Source of the DNA: Nitrospira sp. ST-bin5
GTDB taxonomy: Bacteria; Nitrospirota; Nitrospiria; Nitrospirales; Nitrospiraceae
DNA length: 48,828 nucleotides
Reading direction: 5' to 3'
Assembly (NCBI GenBank): GCA_002083555.1
Contig: MSXN01000015.1
Span: 1 to 48,828, forward strand
The notes under the pieces: model-generated
Told to the model about the DNA's origin: nothing
Database searches by the model: none
Seen by the model: only the letters and a program-made list of their open reading frames with translations
Shown here: piece after piece, positions 1-6,877 of the stretch
Numbering within the stretch: position 1 is the first letter of the stretch
Layout of the letters: each line of letters begins with the position of its first letter
Program-made: the position numbers and the translations under genes

Positions 1-1355
1 AAGCCAAGGCGCCGCAATCGCTGTTCGACGAAGATACCGGCTCGCGCGACGAAGCGGCCGAGCAGGCCACCGTGCTGGCCGAGTTGGCCCCGGTGATGAT
101 CGAACGGTTGACCGCCCAAGGCAGCCTGAAACTGTTTCATGACATTGAAATGCCGCTCGTACCGGTACTGGCTGAGATCGAACGGAACGGATTCCTGCTC
201 GACGTCGAGGGGCTCAGAGTATTGAGCAAGGAATTAGAGCACGAGCTCGACAAGATGATGGAGACCATCGCCGGCCTGGCGGGCGGCGAGTTCAACATCA
301 ATTCACCGAAACAGCTGGCCGTCGTACTATTTGAGAAGCTCGGCCTCAAGCCGGGCCGCAAAACCAAGACCGGCTATTCGACGGATGAAGACACCCTCAC
401 GCAACTCGCAACTCAGCACGATTTACCAGCACAGATTCTGGCCTATCGCAGCATCAGTAAACTCAAATCGACCTACGTCGATGCGCTGCCCGAATTAGTG
501 AATCCCGAAACCAAGCGGCTCCACACCTCGCTCAATCAAACCGTCGCCGCGACCGGCCGGCTGTCCTCGACCGATCCCAATCTGCAAAACATTCCGGTCA
601 AGGGCGACTATGGCCTGCGCATTCGCGAAGCCTTCATCGCGCCGAAAGGCCATACCCTGCTCTGCGCCGACTACAGTCAGATCGAACCGCGCATTCTCGC
701 ACACCTCTCGCAAGACCCGCGCTTGCTCGAAGTCTTCGAGAAGGGCGAAGATATTCACATGGCGACCGCCATGGACATTTTCCATCTCCCCGCTTCGCAG
801 ATCACGCGCGAGATGCGGCGGGCGGCCAAGAGCGTCGTCTTCGGCATCGTCTACGGCATCAGCCCCTTCGGCCTCTCACAGAACATCGGCGTCCCGCAGG
901 CGGAAGCCAAGAAATATATCGAGACCTATTTTGAGAAGTATGCCGGGGTGCGCGCCCTGATGGATCGGAACATCGCCGAAGGCAAAGAAAAAGGTTTCAC
1001 CACCACGATCCTGGGCCGACGGAGGCCGATACCAGAACTGCAGAGCGGCGATCCCGTGCAGCGCGGTTTCGGCGAACGCATGGCGGTGAACAGCCCCATT
1101 CAAGGCTCCGCAGCCGACCTGATCAAAGTAGCGATGATCAACGTGAGCAAGGCCCTCCATCACGAGATGCCGCACACAAAGATGATCCTCCAGGTTCATG
1201 ACGAATTGATCTTCGAAGTGCCGGAGAAGGAGCTGGACGAAGCCAAGCAGCTCGTAAAACATGAGATGGAAGGCGTCGGCAAACAACTGCACCTCTCCGT
1301 CCCGCTCAAAGTCGATCTCGGCACCGGCCACAACTGGCGCGTGGCGCACCCGTAG
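1..1355 (+). CDS. polA: DNA polymerase I, C-terminal part (5' end outside window)
   Basis: Family A DNA polymerase that fills gaps in repair and lagging-strand maturation. The frame is open from the first bases of the window, so the N-terminal part of the gene (the 5' nuclease region) lies upstream and was not seen. The polymerase motifs are all present: motif A (DYSQIEPRILAHLSQD), the O-helix motif B (RRAAKSVVFGIVYG with the R...K...F..YG pattern) and motif C (QVHDE). The protein ends in LKVDLGTGHNWRVAHP, a normal PolA terminus. The residues before motif A look like the remnant of the 3'-5' exonuclease/thumb part. A toxin-antitoxin island begins directly downstream, and the last 63 bases occur again as a separate copy about 1 kb further on. 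Confidence 0.97.
   Translation, partial: AKAPQSLFDEDTGSRDEAAEQATVLAELAPVMIERLTAQGSLKLFHDIEMPLVPVLAEIERNGFLLDVEGLRVLSKELEHELDKMMETIAGLAGGEFNINSPKQLAVVLFEKLGLKPGRKTKTGYSTDEDTLTQLATQHDLPAQILAYRSISKLKSTYVDALPELVNPETKRLHTSLNQTVAATGRLSSTDPNLQNIPVKGDYGLRIREAFIAPKGHTLLCADYSQIEPRILAHLSQDPRLLEVFEKGEDIHMATAMDIFHLPASQITREMRRAAKSVVFGIVYGISPFGLSQNIGVPQAEAKKYIETYFEKYAGVRALMDRNIAEGKEKGFTTTILGRRRPIPELQSGDPVQRGFGERMAVNSPIQGSAADLIKVAMINVSKALHHEMPHTKMILQVHDELIFEVPEKELDEAKQLVKHEMEGVGKQLHLSVPLKVDLGTGHNWRVAHP
1293..1355 (+). repeat. polA 3'-end repeat, copy 1 (functional gene end)
   Basis: The last 21 codons of polA, stop included. This stretch matches 2326-2388 at 57 of 63 positions. All six differences fall at third codon positions or the stop (CTC/CTT, GTG/GTC, GCG/GCA, CAC/CAT, CCG/CCA, TAG/TAA), so both copies encode the same peptide. 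Similarity stops sharply at the 5' boundary (CTCTCC) and after the stop codon. Confidence 0.9.
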
Positions 1356-1412
1356 GCTCCGGTTGACGACAAATCGCATGGCATGTCAGACTATGCCCAC
1401 TTTGGTGACCAT

Positions 1413-1676
1413 ATGAAGACCGCAACCGTCAGACAGTTTCGCGATCGCGCCACCAGCCTCCTCAAGCAGGATGAGCCGATCGTTGTCACAAGACATGGAA
1501 AAATCGTGGGGTTCTTCCTGCCAGCAGTCGGCGAGGCCCTCCAGCCCGAAATCAAGGAAGACCTGTTCTCGACCCTGACTGATGAGATTCGGGCTTCGAT
1601 GAAGAGCCATCGTCTCACCGAGGACACCATCCTTGCCGACTTCGAGAAAACCAGAAAAACTCGTCGTCGACGCTAA
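1413..1676 (+). CDS. Type II antitoxin, Phd/YefM family
   Basis: Small DNA-binding antitoxin that should neutralise the PIN toxin encoded next and repress the shared promoter. The N-terminus (MKTATVRQFRDRATSLLKQDEPIVVTRHGKIVGFF split over the first 35 residues) is the usual Phd/YefM pattern: a short strand, a helix, then the VTRHGK hairpin. The C-terminal half is charged and likely the toxin-binding tail. The frame is open further upstream to about 1383, but the ATG at 1413 with GGTGA four bases before it begins exactly at the family N-terminus. It overlaps the toxin gene by 44 bases, which indicates co-translation. The gene follows the polA stop by only 57 bases. Confidence 0.88.
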   Translation: MKTATVRQFRDRATSLLKQDEPIVVTRHGKIVGFFLPAVGEALQPEIKEDLFSTLTDEIRASMKSHRLTEDTILADFEKTRKTRRRR

Positions 1677-2067
1677 TCCGATTCTCTCCGCATTGCTCGG
1701 CGGGAAAGCCAGACGGCTATTCTTTGAGGCCGGCATCACTGAGTTCGCCGTGACCGGATCAGCACTCAACGAAGTCAACGCCTATGTCCCTAAAATGGCG
1801 CAGAAGTTAGATGTCAGTCCGGCATTTCTGCGCTATGCGTTGGATCTCTTGCCTCTGACTGTGTACGAACCCAAATCCTATCGCCGGTCTTTGAAGAAGG
1901 CCAAGCTACAGATTGCACATCGTGACCCGCGAGATGTCGAGATCTTGGCACTCACGCTGGAACTGGAAAGACCGCTCTGGAGCAACGACAAGGATTTTGA
2001 AGACACCACCATACAGACCTTTACAACAGCCGAGTTGCTGGCCATCTACTTCCCAAAGCCGTCTTGA
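1633..2067 (+). CDS. PIN-domain toxin (VapC-like ribonuclease)
   Basis: Predicted PIN-fold ribonuclease partner of the Phd-type antitoxin. Near the N-terminus is KLVVDANPILSALLGG, which holds the first acidic metal-binding residue of PIN domains, and near the C-terminus RDPRDVEILALTLELERPLWSNDKDFED carries the conserved later acidic cluster (DxxE and ND..DF). At 144 residues it is of usual VapC length. The start is TTG at 1633, the only start codon in frame ahead of the VVDAN motif, lying inside the antitoxin gene. Pairing of a Phd/YefM-like antitoxin with a PIN toxin is known from other loci. Substrate RNA is not predictable. Confidence 0.87.
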   Translation: MPTSRKPEKLVVDANPILSALLGGKARRLFFEAGITEFAVTGSALNEVNAYVPKMAQKLDVSPAFLRYALDLLPLTVYEPKSYRRSLKKAKLQIAHRDPRDVEILALTLELERPLWSNDKDFEDTTIQTFTTAELLAIYFPKPS

Positions 2068-2084
2068 CGCGGGAGGCACCGCAA

Positions 2085-2294
2085 ATGAGTAAATACGAAG
2101 TGATCATCTATTGGAGCAAGGACGATCAGGCCTTCATTGCCGAAGTACCGGAATTGCCTGGCTGTACGGCTGATGGCGCGACCTACCAGGAAGCCCTGGC
2201 GCACGTTGAAACCGTGATCCAGGAGTGGATTGAGACGGCTAAGGATCTTGGCCGCCCGATTCCTGAACCTAAAGGCCGCCTAGCCTTTGCTTGA
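2085..2294 (+). CDS. HicB-family antitoxin-like protein (orphan)
   Basis: A 69-residue HicB-fold protein: a partial RNase H-like beta sheet with the signature FIAEVPELPGCTADGATYQEAL followed by an amphipathic helix and the IQEWIETAKDLGRPIPEP tail typical of short HicB proteins. HicB normally blocks the mRNA interferase HicA, but no HicA gene is seen on either side, so this is an orphan antitoxin or a regulator. The start at ATG 2085 is preferred because GGGAGG lies at 2071-2076; a TTG at 2064 overlapping the PIN stop is the longer alternative. It follows the PIN gene by 17 bases and may be in its transcript. Confidence 0.88.
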   Translation: MSKYEVIIYWSKDDQAFIAEVPELPGCTADGATYQEALAHVETVIQEWIETAKDLGRPIPEPKGRLAFA

Positions 2295-2325
2295 CTTATC
2301 TAGTAGCGACCTCTTACTTGTCAAA

Positions 2326-2388
2326 CTCTCCGTCCCGCTCAAAGTCGATCTTGGCACCGGCCACAACTGGCGCGTCGCACATCCATAA
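2326..2388 (+). repeat. polA 3'-end repeat, copy 2 (free-standing)
   Basis: Second copy of the last 21 polA codons, 971 bases downstream of the true polA stop and not attached to any polymerase sequence. It encodes exactly the same peptide ending NWRVAHP and then TAA. All six base differences from copy 1 are silent. The reading frame upstream is open for only about 14 codons after a stop at 2281-2283. The copy is followed 23 bases later by the next small gene. Confidence 0.88.
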
Positions 2389-2411
2389 CAATCAGCTGAG
2401 TGAGGTGACCT

Positions 2412-2669
2412 ATGCAGAACGCACGTCTTTCAATAGCGTGGATGATCACGGGCGTGAGCCTTGGCGCATTGGGCCTCCTGCTGTTCATAGGAGAGCCGTT
2501 CACCGCGAAGGCGCAAGAGTCGAAGCGGTTTCAGTACCAAATAGTCGAGGTACTTCCCGACACTCAGAATATGCAATCCAAGCTGAACGAGTTCGGATCA
2601 AGCGGGTGGGAACTGGTCGCAGTCTCGATGGGAAACATGACCGAGCCGAGGCTGATTTTTAAGAAGTGA
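2412..2669 (+). CDS. Small exported protein with DUF4177-like domain
   Basis: An 85-residue protein of unknown function. Residues 1-34 form a signal peptide or membrane anchor (hydrophobic WMITGVSLGALGLLLFIGE, then a possible cleavage after AKA). The rest, FQYQIVEVLPDTQNMQSKLN then EFGSSGWELVAVSM and a final LIFKK, resembles the DUF4177 fold, a short beta-alpha-beta unit with the characteristic LN..G..GWELV motif. GAGGTGA at 2402-2408 supports the ATG at 2412. It lies between two polA-tail-like repeats, as a one-gene cassette. A role cannot be assigned. Confidence 0.75.
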   Translation: MQNARLSIAWMITGVSLGALGLLLFIGEPFTAKAQESKRFQYQIVEVLPDTQNMQSKLNEFGSSGWELVAVSMGNMTEPRLIFKK

Positions 2670-2683
2670 GTACAGGGGTAACA

Positions 2684-2758
2684 GCGATTTATACTCTTGG
2701 TGTGGTGAAAATGGATCTTGGAGCCAGCTACAATTGGTATATGGCACACTCGCAATAG
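2684..2758 (+). repeat. polA 3'-end repeat, copy 3 (diverged)
   Basis: A frame that ends in VVKMDLGASYNWYMAHSQ and a TAG at 2756-2758 matches the PolA terminus at K.DLG...NW..AH, just before the stop. At nucleotide level the similarity to copies 1 and 2 is only partial, so this is a diverged or older copy. It starts after the stop of the small DUF4177-like gene and precedes the next small gene. The call rests on the peptide pattern and position, and is weaker than copy 2. Confidence 0.62.
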
Positions 2759-2792
2759 AGGCAACCAGGTAACTTGCCGCTGTAAAAGCAAC

Positions 2793-3197
2793 ATGGCCAA
2801 CAGAATAATCGAACTACATGATTCCACAATAGAGAGGATCGCAACTGATTTAGAGGGAAAGATACGGGTAGTGTTTTCCTCAGCCTACATTCACGTATCT
2901 GATGGAACTCCTGGGATCGATAAGGGGAGCGGCTTCGTACAGAGAGCTGAACTTCAGGTCGAGCAAGGAATTATCTCGGGCAGTCTGCCACCATTCCCGT
3001 CTGATATTTCTGATGGGTCCATGGTCTTAGACGGAATTAGGCGGGACAATACTATTCCCATCCCATTTGAATTTCTTGGCAGCTTCAATCTGCTTCTAGT
3101 CTTTGTGCCGGGTGATTCAATGTCAGTTCAAGGCATTGGGGCTAGGCTTTCTCTACAAGGGAATCCTAGATACATCGAAGAGTTTCCTGGGCGATGA
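2793..3197 (+). CDS. Hypothetical protein, 134 residues
   Basis: Not recognised. The protein begins MANRIIELHDSTIERI and appears to be a soluble, mainly beta-strand protein with no signal peptide or membrane segment. Notable features are the segment FSSAYIHVSDGTPGIDKGSGF and a hydrophobic strand pair FNLLLVFVPGDSMSVQG near the C-terminus. The open frame extends back to 2718 through the third polA-tail repeat, but ATG 2793 is the first ATG and lies after that repeat. No clear ribosome binding site is seen. The stretch is visibly more AT-rich than polA or the later genes, which fits recent acquisition. Confidence 0.6.
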   Translation: MANRIIELHDSTIERIATDLEGKIRVVFSSAYIHVSDGTPGIDKGSGFVQRAELQVEQGIISGSLPPFPSDISDGSMVLDGIRRDNTIPIPFEFLGSFNLLLVFVPGDSMSVQGIGARLSLQGNPRYIEEFPGR

Positions 3198-3285
3198 ACA
3201 GGAAATGATGCAACTAAGCATCACAACCTTCCCTCCTGGCAAGAACATTAAAAGCAAAGCTAATAATAGATTGCAACAAGATTGA

Positions 3286-3539
3286 TCACTCCACCACGCT
3301 CTTCATTTCTTCATCTGACACCGGGATATTGTATATTTCTTCGCCGGCTTCTTGCATCGACTTCAGATAGAGCAGCGTACCTGGTTCGAGGTCTTCTTTT
3401 TTTCGAGTTGGACTTTCACGGCATAGAGCACCCAGTGCGGGCCTTCGAACGAAAGGACGGGGCAAGAACAGATCGAGGCCGCTCCTGCTGTAGCATTCTT
3501 GACTCTCTGCCAGGTGGAGCCTAGACTTTGGGCCACGTA
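3286..3539 (-). pseudogene. Remnant of a small minus-strand gene with a frameshift at an A7 run
   Basis: On the minus strand one frame reads YVAQSLGSTWQRVKN and onward to GPHWVLYAVKVQLEKKK and then meets a stop at 3363. Moving by one base at the homopolymer (seven T on the plus strand near 3400) gives a continuous sensible frame, EDLEPGTLLYLKSMQEAG then IPVSDEEMKSVVE, ending at a TGA at 3286-3288. This looks like a gene broken by one indel. The family was not recognised and the upstream limit is arbitrary. The alternative is that the region is non-coding. Confidence 0.35.
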
Positions 3540-3557
3540 TTGATGGGGGAGGACCAC

Positions 3558-3737
3558 ATGCCGACTGCGAAAAAACAAGCTCTGGCGATGGTGAAGAAGT
3601 TGCCGGAAAAGGCGACGTGGGACGACATCATGTATGAGATCTACGTCCGAAAAAAGATTGATGCGGGTATCACCGCCGCCGATGAAGGGCAAGTGGTATC
3701 CCACACCGTCGTAAAAAAGCGCTTCCTCAAGAAATGA
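3558..3737 (+). CDS. Antitoxin of a ParD/ParE-like pair
   Basis: A 59-residue helical protein, MPTAKKQALAMVKKLPEKATWDDIMYEI and onward to a basic C-terminus (VVKKRFLKK). This form, with the PEKATWDDIMYEIYVRKKI helix-loop-helix, is common for the short antitoxins encoded directly ahead of RelE/ParE toxins. GGGGGAGGA at 3544-3552 sets the start at ATG 3558; a longer TTG start at 3528 is possible but would add residues outside the family pattern. It overlaps the toxin gene by four bases (ATGA). Confidence 0.82.
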   Translation: MPTAKKQALAMVKKLPEKATWDDIMYEIYVRKKIDAGITAADEGQVVSHTVVKKRFLKK

Positions 3738-4045
3738 CCCGCATCGAGTGGACTGAACCTGCCGTTGCCGATCTCGAAAACATCCAGGACTATATCGCCA
3801 GAGACTCCGCCGAATATGCCGATGCGATCATCGAACGGTTGATCCTCTCCGTCGATCAGCTTGAGGCATTTCCTGACAGTGGCCGCCGCGTGCCAGAATC
3901 AGCGGACCCCAAAGTCCGGGAACTGCTTGTCGAGAGCTACCGCATTATCTACCGGAAGAGAAAAGGAGCCGTGCAAATTCTTGCCGTGGTGCATGGCGCG
4001 AGACATCTCACGCAGATGAAACCGAACCCCTGGAGCAGGCGATAG
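3734..4045 (+). CDS. RelE/ParE-family toxin
   Basis: A 103-residue toxin of the ParE/RelE fold. The N-terminus IEWTEPAVADLENIQDYIARDS is the usual helix pair, the centre has LEAFPDSGRRVPE, and the C-terminal sheet has RELLVESYRIIYRKRKGAVQILAVVHGAR in separate strands; the YRIIYR strand and VVHGARHL end are diagnostic. ParE members poison gyrase and RelE members cut mRNA; which applies here cannot be told from the sequence. Start ATG overlaps the antitoxin stop by four bases, indicating tight coupling. It is the last gene of the island before the exported-protein genes on the opposite strand. Confidence 0.9.
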   Translation: MTRIEWTEPAVADLENIQDYIARDSAEYADAIIERLILSVDQLEAFPDSGRRVPESADPKVRELLVESYRIIYRKRKGAVQILAVVHGARHLTQMKPNPWSRR

Positions 4046-4151
4046 CCAATCAGACACATCTCTCTGCCTGCCTAAGGAGAACTAAAACGGTCTGACCTAT
4101 TTGATTTGCATACTGGACGGGCTTGGAGCCGGGCAGGTGGATGAATCCGAG

Positions 4152-4182
4152 AAGGCCGGTCCAATGAAAACGGACCGGCCTT
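4152..4182. terminator. Perfect 11-bp hairpin between converging genes
   Basis: AAGGCCGGTCC (4152-4162), a nine-base loop, and GGACCGGCCTT (4172-4182). It lies between the ParE-like gene (+) and the SUMF1 gene (-), where transcripts converge, so it likely stops both. The plus side is followed by TTCT only, so the U-tract is weak. Confidence 0.65.
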
Positions 4183-4198
4183 TCTGAGCAATTGAGAC

Positions 4199-5131
4199 TT
4201 ACGGAGTGACGGTCGTCTGCGCCGGCGCGGCGCCGTCTTTCGCATCGCGGGCGCAGCGGAAGCCCATCCAGTTCATCGAGGTCTTGGGATCGGTCCCGTT
4301 GCGCTGCGAGACGCGCACGCTCGGCGTGCTGTCGATCCAGCCTCCGCCTCGGAAGGCTTTTTGGGTGCCTTTGTCCGGTCCCTTCGGATTCTTGTCGGGC
4401 GCGGTCTTGTAATAATCTTTGTCATACCAGTCGGACACCCACTCGGCGACATTGCCGACCATTTGAAAGACGCCGTACGGGCTCACCGCGTTGTCGTACT
4501 TGAACACCGAGATGATCGGCGGATAGAGCAAGAGCCGCTCCGGACGATCGCGGACCGGACCGGACAGACCCGTGCGGCCGTAATTCGCCCGTGACAGGCC
4601 GGCCATTTCGTTACCCCAGGGATAAATGCGCGTATCGGCCTCGCCCCGCGCCGCCTTTTCCCATTCCGCTTCGGTCGGCAGGCGCTTCCCGGCCCACTTG
4701 CAATACTCGTCGGCCTCGTACCAGGTGACATGCATGATGGGATGGGCGACCATCGTCTCCTGAAAATTGCCGCCGTCGAACTTCCAATCCACCTGCGGCG
4801 GACGGTTCGTCGCCAGGACAAATTTCAGATACTGCACGGTCGTCACTTCGTATTTATCGATCTCGTAGGCATCGAGATAGACCGAGCGCTGCGGCATCTC
4901 CACCAAATAGGCGTTCTTATCCGCTTTCTTATCGCTGCCCATCGTGAAGGGCCCGGCTGGAATGCGAACCATGTCGTCATAGGCCGGCAGCTTCACCCGT
5001 TCAGCGGCGAGCTTGCGCCCTTCCGCCGTCCACTCCTGCTTGATATCGCCCACATCCAGCGACCACGCCGTTCCCTCGACTCCCAACAGCCCTGCGACGA
5101 CAGCACCGGCCAAGATATTTGCCCTTCGCAC
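4199..5131 (-). CDS. Exported SUMF1/FGE-fold protein
   Basis: A 310-residue protein with an N-terminal signal peptide (LAGAVVAGLLGVEGTAWS, about residues 7-24) and a full SUMF1-type domain from about residue 55: MVRIPAGPFTMGS, YEIDKYEVTTVQYLKF, HPIMHVTWYEADEYCKWAGK, RLPTEAEWEKAARG, MVGNVAEWVSDWYD, FRGGGWIDST and MGFRCARD. Formylglycine-generating enzymes use a cysteine pair in the segment after RGG; here that segment reads GWIDSTPSVRVSQRNG with no cysteine, so classical FGE activity is unlikely. The family also includes sensory and structural members. GTG start at 5131 follows a strong AAGGAGGA. The next gene upstream ends 19 bases away, so the two are probably co-transcribed. Confidence 0.9.
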   Translation of the reverse strand: MRRANILAGAVVAGLLGVEGTAWSLDVGDIKQEWTAEGRKLAAERVKLPAYDDMVRIPAGPFTMGSDKKADKNAYLVEMPQRSVYLDAYEIDKYEVTTVQYLKFVLATNRPPQVDWKFDGGNFQETMVAHPIMHVTWYEADEYCKWAGKRLPTEAEWEKAARGEADTRIYPWGNEMAGLSRANYGRTGLSGPVRDRPERLLLYPPIISVFKYDNAVSPYGVFQMVGNVAEWVSDWYDKDYYKTAPDKNPKGPDKGTQKAFRGGGWIDSTPSVRVSQRNGTDPKTSMNWMGFRCARDAKDGAAPAQTTVTP

Positions 5132-5150
5132 GACGACTCCTCCTTGATGG

Positions 5151-5741
5151 TTACATGCCCTGTTCTTTGGGTTCTGGATCCGGCTCCTTGTTGAATTCTT
5201 CCAGCGGCTGAAAGTTCAGCGGGAGCTGAAACAAATAGTCCGTCACCGCCCGCAATTTCACATGCTGGTATTCCACGATCCAGCTTCCGTCCTTTTTGGC
5301 CAGCTTCATGGGAAAGTGAATATCCGTCGCCAGCCACTGATAATAGACCTCGGTCCGCTCCCCGTGCTTGGTCACGACTTCGTAGAGGATCGTGGGATGG
5401 CCTTCCCGGGTTTCCTGGCCGATTTCCTCCCGCGACACCTCTCCGTCCAGCTTCTCCGTCACCCACAAATCCTGATCCGCACTGTAGGGGATGGTCTTGA
5501 AATGCTTCATCCGCGACAGCAGCATCCACACGACTTGCTTGTCTTTCCGCACGATGCTGACGTTCACCGGCCCCATCGTGTGATGCTCGATGCGCCACAT
5601 GTTGTCGCGGTAATAGATGTTGGCTTTTCCCGTGCGGCCGTCGATCTTGGTGATGCGGTCGGCCGTAAACTCCAACGCCCAGGCGGCACCGCCGAAGCCA
5701 ATGCCAAGGGTCACGATCAATACTGTAATGATTCGACGCAT
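5151..5741 (-). CDS. Exported LolA/outer-membrane-lipoprotein-sorting-like protein
   Basis: A 196-residue periplasmic protein of unknown role. Residues 1-22 are a signal peptide ending AAWA. The mature part, EFTADRITKIDGRTGKANIYY, MWRIEHHTMGPVNVSIVRKD, and the later alternating strands, has the pattern of the LolA/LppX half-barrel fold seen in lipoprotein-sorting and DUF4412-like proteins. The charged, proline-rich C-terminus (EEFNKEPDPEPKEQGM) lacks structure. It lies just ahead of the exported SUMF1 protein in the same direction, suggesting a shared periplasmic function. Assignment is by pattern only. Confidence 0.75.
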   Translation of the reverse strand: MRRIITVLIVTLGIGFGGAAWALEFTADRITKIDGRTGKANIYYRDNMWRIEHHTMGPVNVSIVRKDKQVVWMLLSRMKHFKTIPYSADQDLWVTEKLDGEVSREEIGQETREGHPTILYEVVTKHGERTEVYYQWLATDIHFPMKLAKKDGSWIVEYQHVKLRAVTDYLFQLPLNFQPLEEFNKEPDPEPKEQGM

Positions 5742-5792
5742 AGCCGCTCAATCTACCTAATCTGCATGATCGAATGCTAGATGGGCGCGGGG

Positions 5793-6791
5793 TCAGATGG
5801 TGAGGACGGCAGCGCCTTGAAACGATCCGGCCTTGAGCGCTTGCAGCGCCTGATTGGCTTGCCGCAAAGGAAAGCGGACGGTGCGGGGCTTGATCGGAAT
5901 GGCGGCCGCCTCGCGGAGGAGATCAATCCCGTCTTGTCTGGTGTTGGCTGTGACGCTGCGCAAGACACGTTCTCCGAAGACGTCGCGATCGTAGTCCAGC
6001 GACGGAATCGGCGACATGTGGATGCCGGCCAGTGCCAGCGTGCCGCCCCGTTCAAGCGAACGTAGTGCAGGAGGAACCAGCTCACCCGCCGGAGCGAAGA
6101 TAATGGACGCATGGAGCGGATCAGGCGGGGCATCGTGCGCGCCTCCGACCCATACCGCGCCAAGGGTTCGCGCCAACGCCTGGTGCTCGGCCTTGAGCGA
6201 ACTGACGTACACCTGACACCCCCAATGATGCGCGATCTGGATCGCGATATGCGCGGAGGCGCCGAACCCATAGAGACCGAGCCGCTGGCCCGGCTTGATC
6301 CCGCTCAATCGCAAGGCGCGATAGCCGATGATGCCGGCGCAGAGCAGCGGCGCCGCTTCGTCATCGGTAAATCCCGACGGGATGGGATAGGCAAATCGCG
6401 ACGGCACGACCGCATATTCCGCATACCCTCCGTCGACTTGATAGCCGGTGAACCGCGCCTTCAGACACAGATTCTCCCGCTCGCTGGTGCAGAACTCGCA
6501 GGTCCCGCAGGTGCCCTGCAGCCAGGCGATCCCGACGCGATCTCCTTCGTGCACTTCCGTCACCCCGGCCCCCACTTGCGTGACTGTGCCGACCACCTGA
6601 TGGCCCGGCACCAGCGGGCGCTTCACATCGGCCAGCTCCCCCTCAATGACATGCAGATCGGTGCGGCAGACCGCACAGACATGCACCCTCACCAGCACAT
6701 CGCCCGGCCCCGGAAGCGGCATGGGGATGTCGCGAAACTGCAATGGGCTACCCGCCACATCTCCGACATGGTCGAGGATCATGGCCTTCAT
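5793..6791 (-). CDS. Zinc-dependent alcohol dehydrogenase, MDR superfamily
   Basis: A medium-chain dehydrogenase, 332 residues from the ATG at 6791. Catalytic zinc ligands appear as C42 (AVCRTDLH) and H64 (PGHQ), and the structural zinc site as C95, C98, C101 and C109. The Rossmann segment is GLYGFGASAHIAIQIA. This arrangement matches the AdhP-like branch that oxidises simple alcohols or reduces aldehydes with NAD(P). A GTG two codons upstream is in frame, but GGAG lies five bases before the ATG. It is followed 51 bases later by the next gene in the same direction and separated from YceI by a strong hairpin. The substrate is unknown. Confidence 0.93.
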   Translation of the reverse strand: MKAMILDHVGDVAGSPLQFRDIPMPLPGPGDVLVRVHVCAVCRTDLHVIEGELADVKRPLVPGHQVVGTVTQVGAGVTEVHEGDRVGIAWLQGTCGTCEFCTSERENLCLKARFTGYQVDGGYAEYAVVPSRFAYPIPSGFTDDEAAPLLCAGIIGYRALRLSGIKPGQRLGLYGFGASAHIAIQIAHHWGCQVYVSSLKAEHQALARTLGAVWVGGAHDAPPDPLHASIIFAPAGELVPPALRSLERGGTLALAGIHMSPIPSLDYDRDVFGERVLRSVTANTRQDGIDLLREAAAIPIKPRTVRFPLRQANQALQALKAGSFQGAAVLTI

Positions 6792-6823
6792 AGACACTCC
6801 GATGAATCGCGGTAGGTGAGTGG

Positions 6824-6853
6824 CCCGGCCGCCTCACTCGTGAGGCGGCCGGG
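6824..6853. terminator. 13-bp perfect GC-rich hairpin
   Basis: CCCGGCCGCCTCA (6824-6836), loop CTCG, TGAGGCGGCCGGG (6841-6853). It lies 24 bases after the YceI stop on the minus strand and before the alcohol dehydrogenase start, so it probably ends the YceI transcript, although no T-tract follows. Confidence 0.6.
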
Positions 6854-6877
6854 ATATGAGAGAAGAGCGGGAAATGG

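Noticed and set aside
2291..2662. A 123-codon plus-strand frame covering the second polA tail and the DUF4177-like gene.
   Set aside because: It overlaps the better-supported gene at 2412 and reads the polA tail out of frame; the peptide is rich in Arg/His/Ser with no family features.
3282..3524. An 80-codon plus-strand frame between the unknown gene and the ParD-like gene.
   Set aside because: No start signal or conserved pattern; the minus strand gives a better (though broken) frame here.
4080..4150. A possible fourth polA-tail copy (GLGAGQVDESEKA in one frame).
   Set aside because: It matches the PolA terminus only at L-G and lacks the NW and AH residues; nucleotide similarity is short. 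Chance cannot be excluded.
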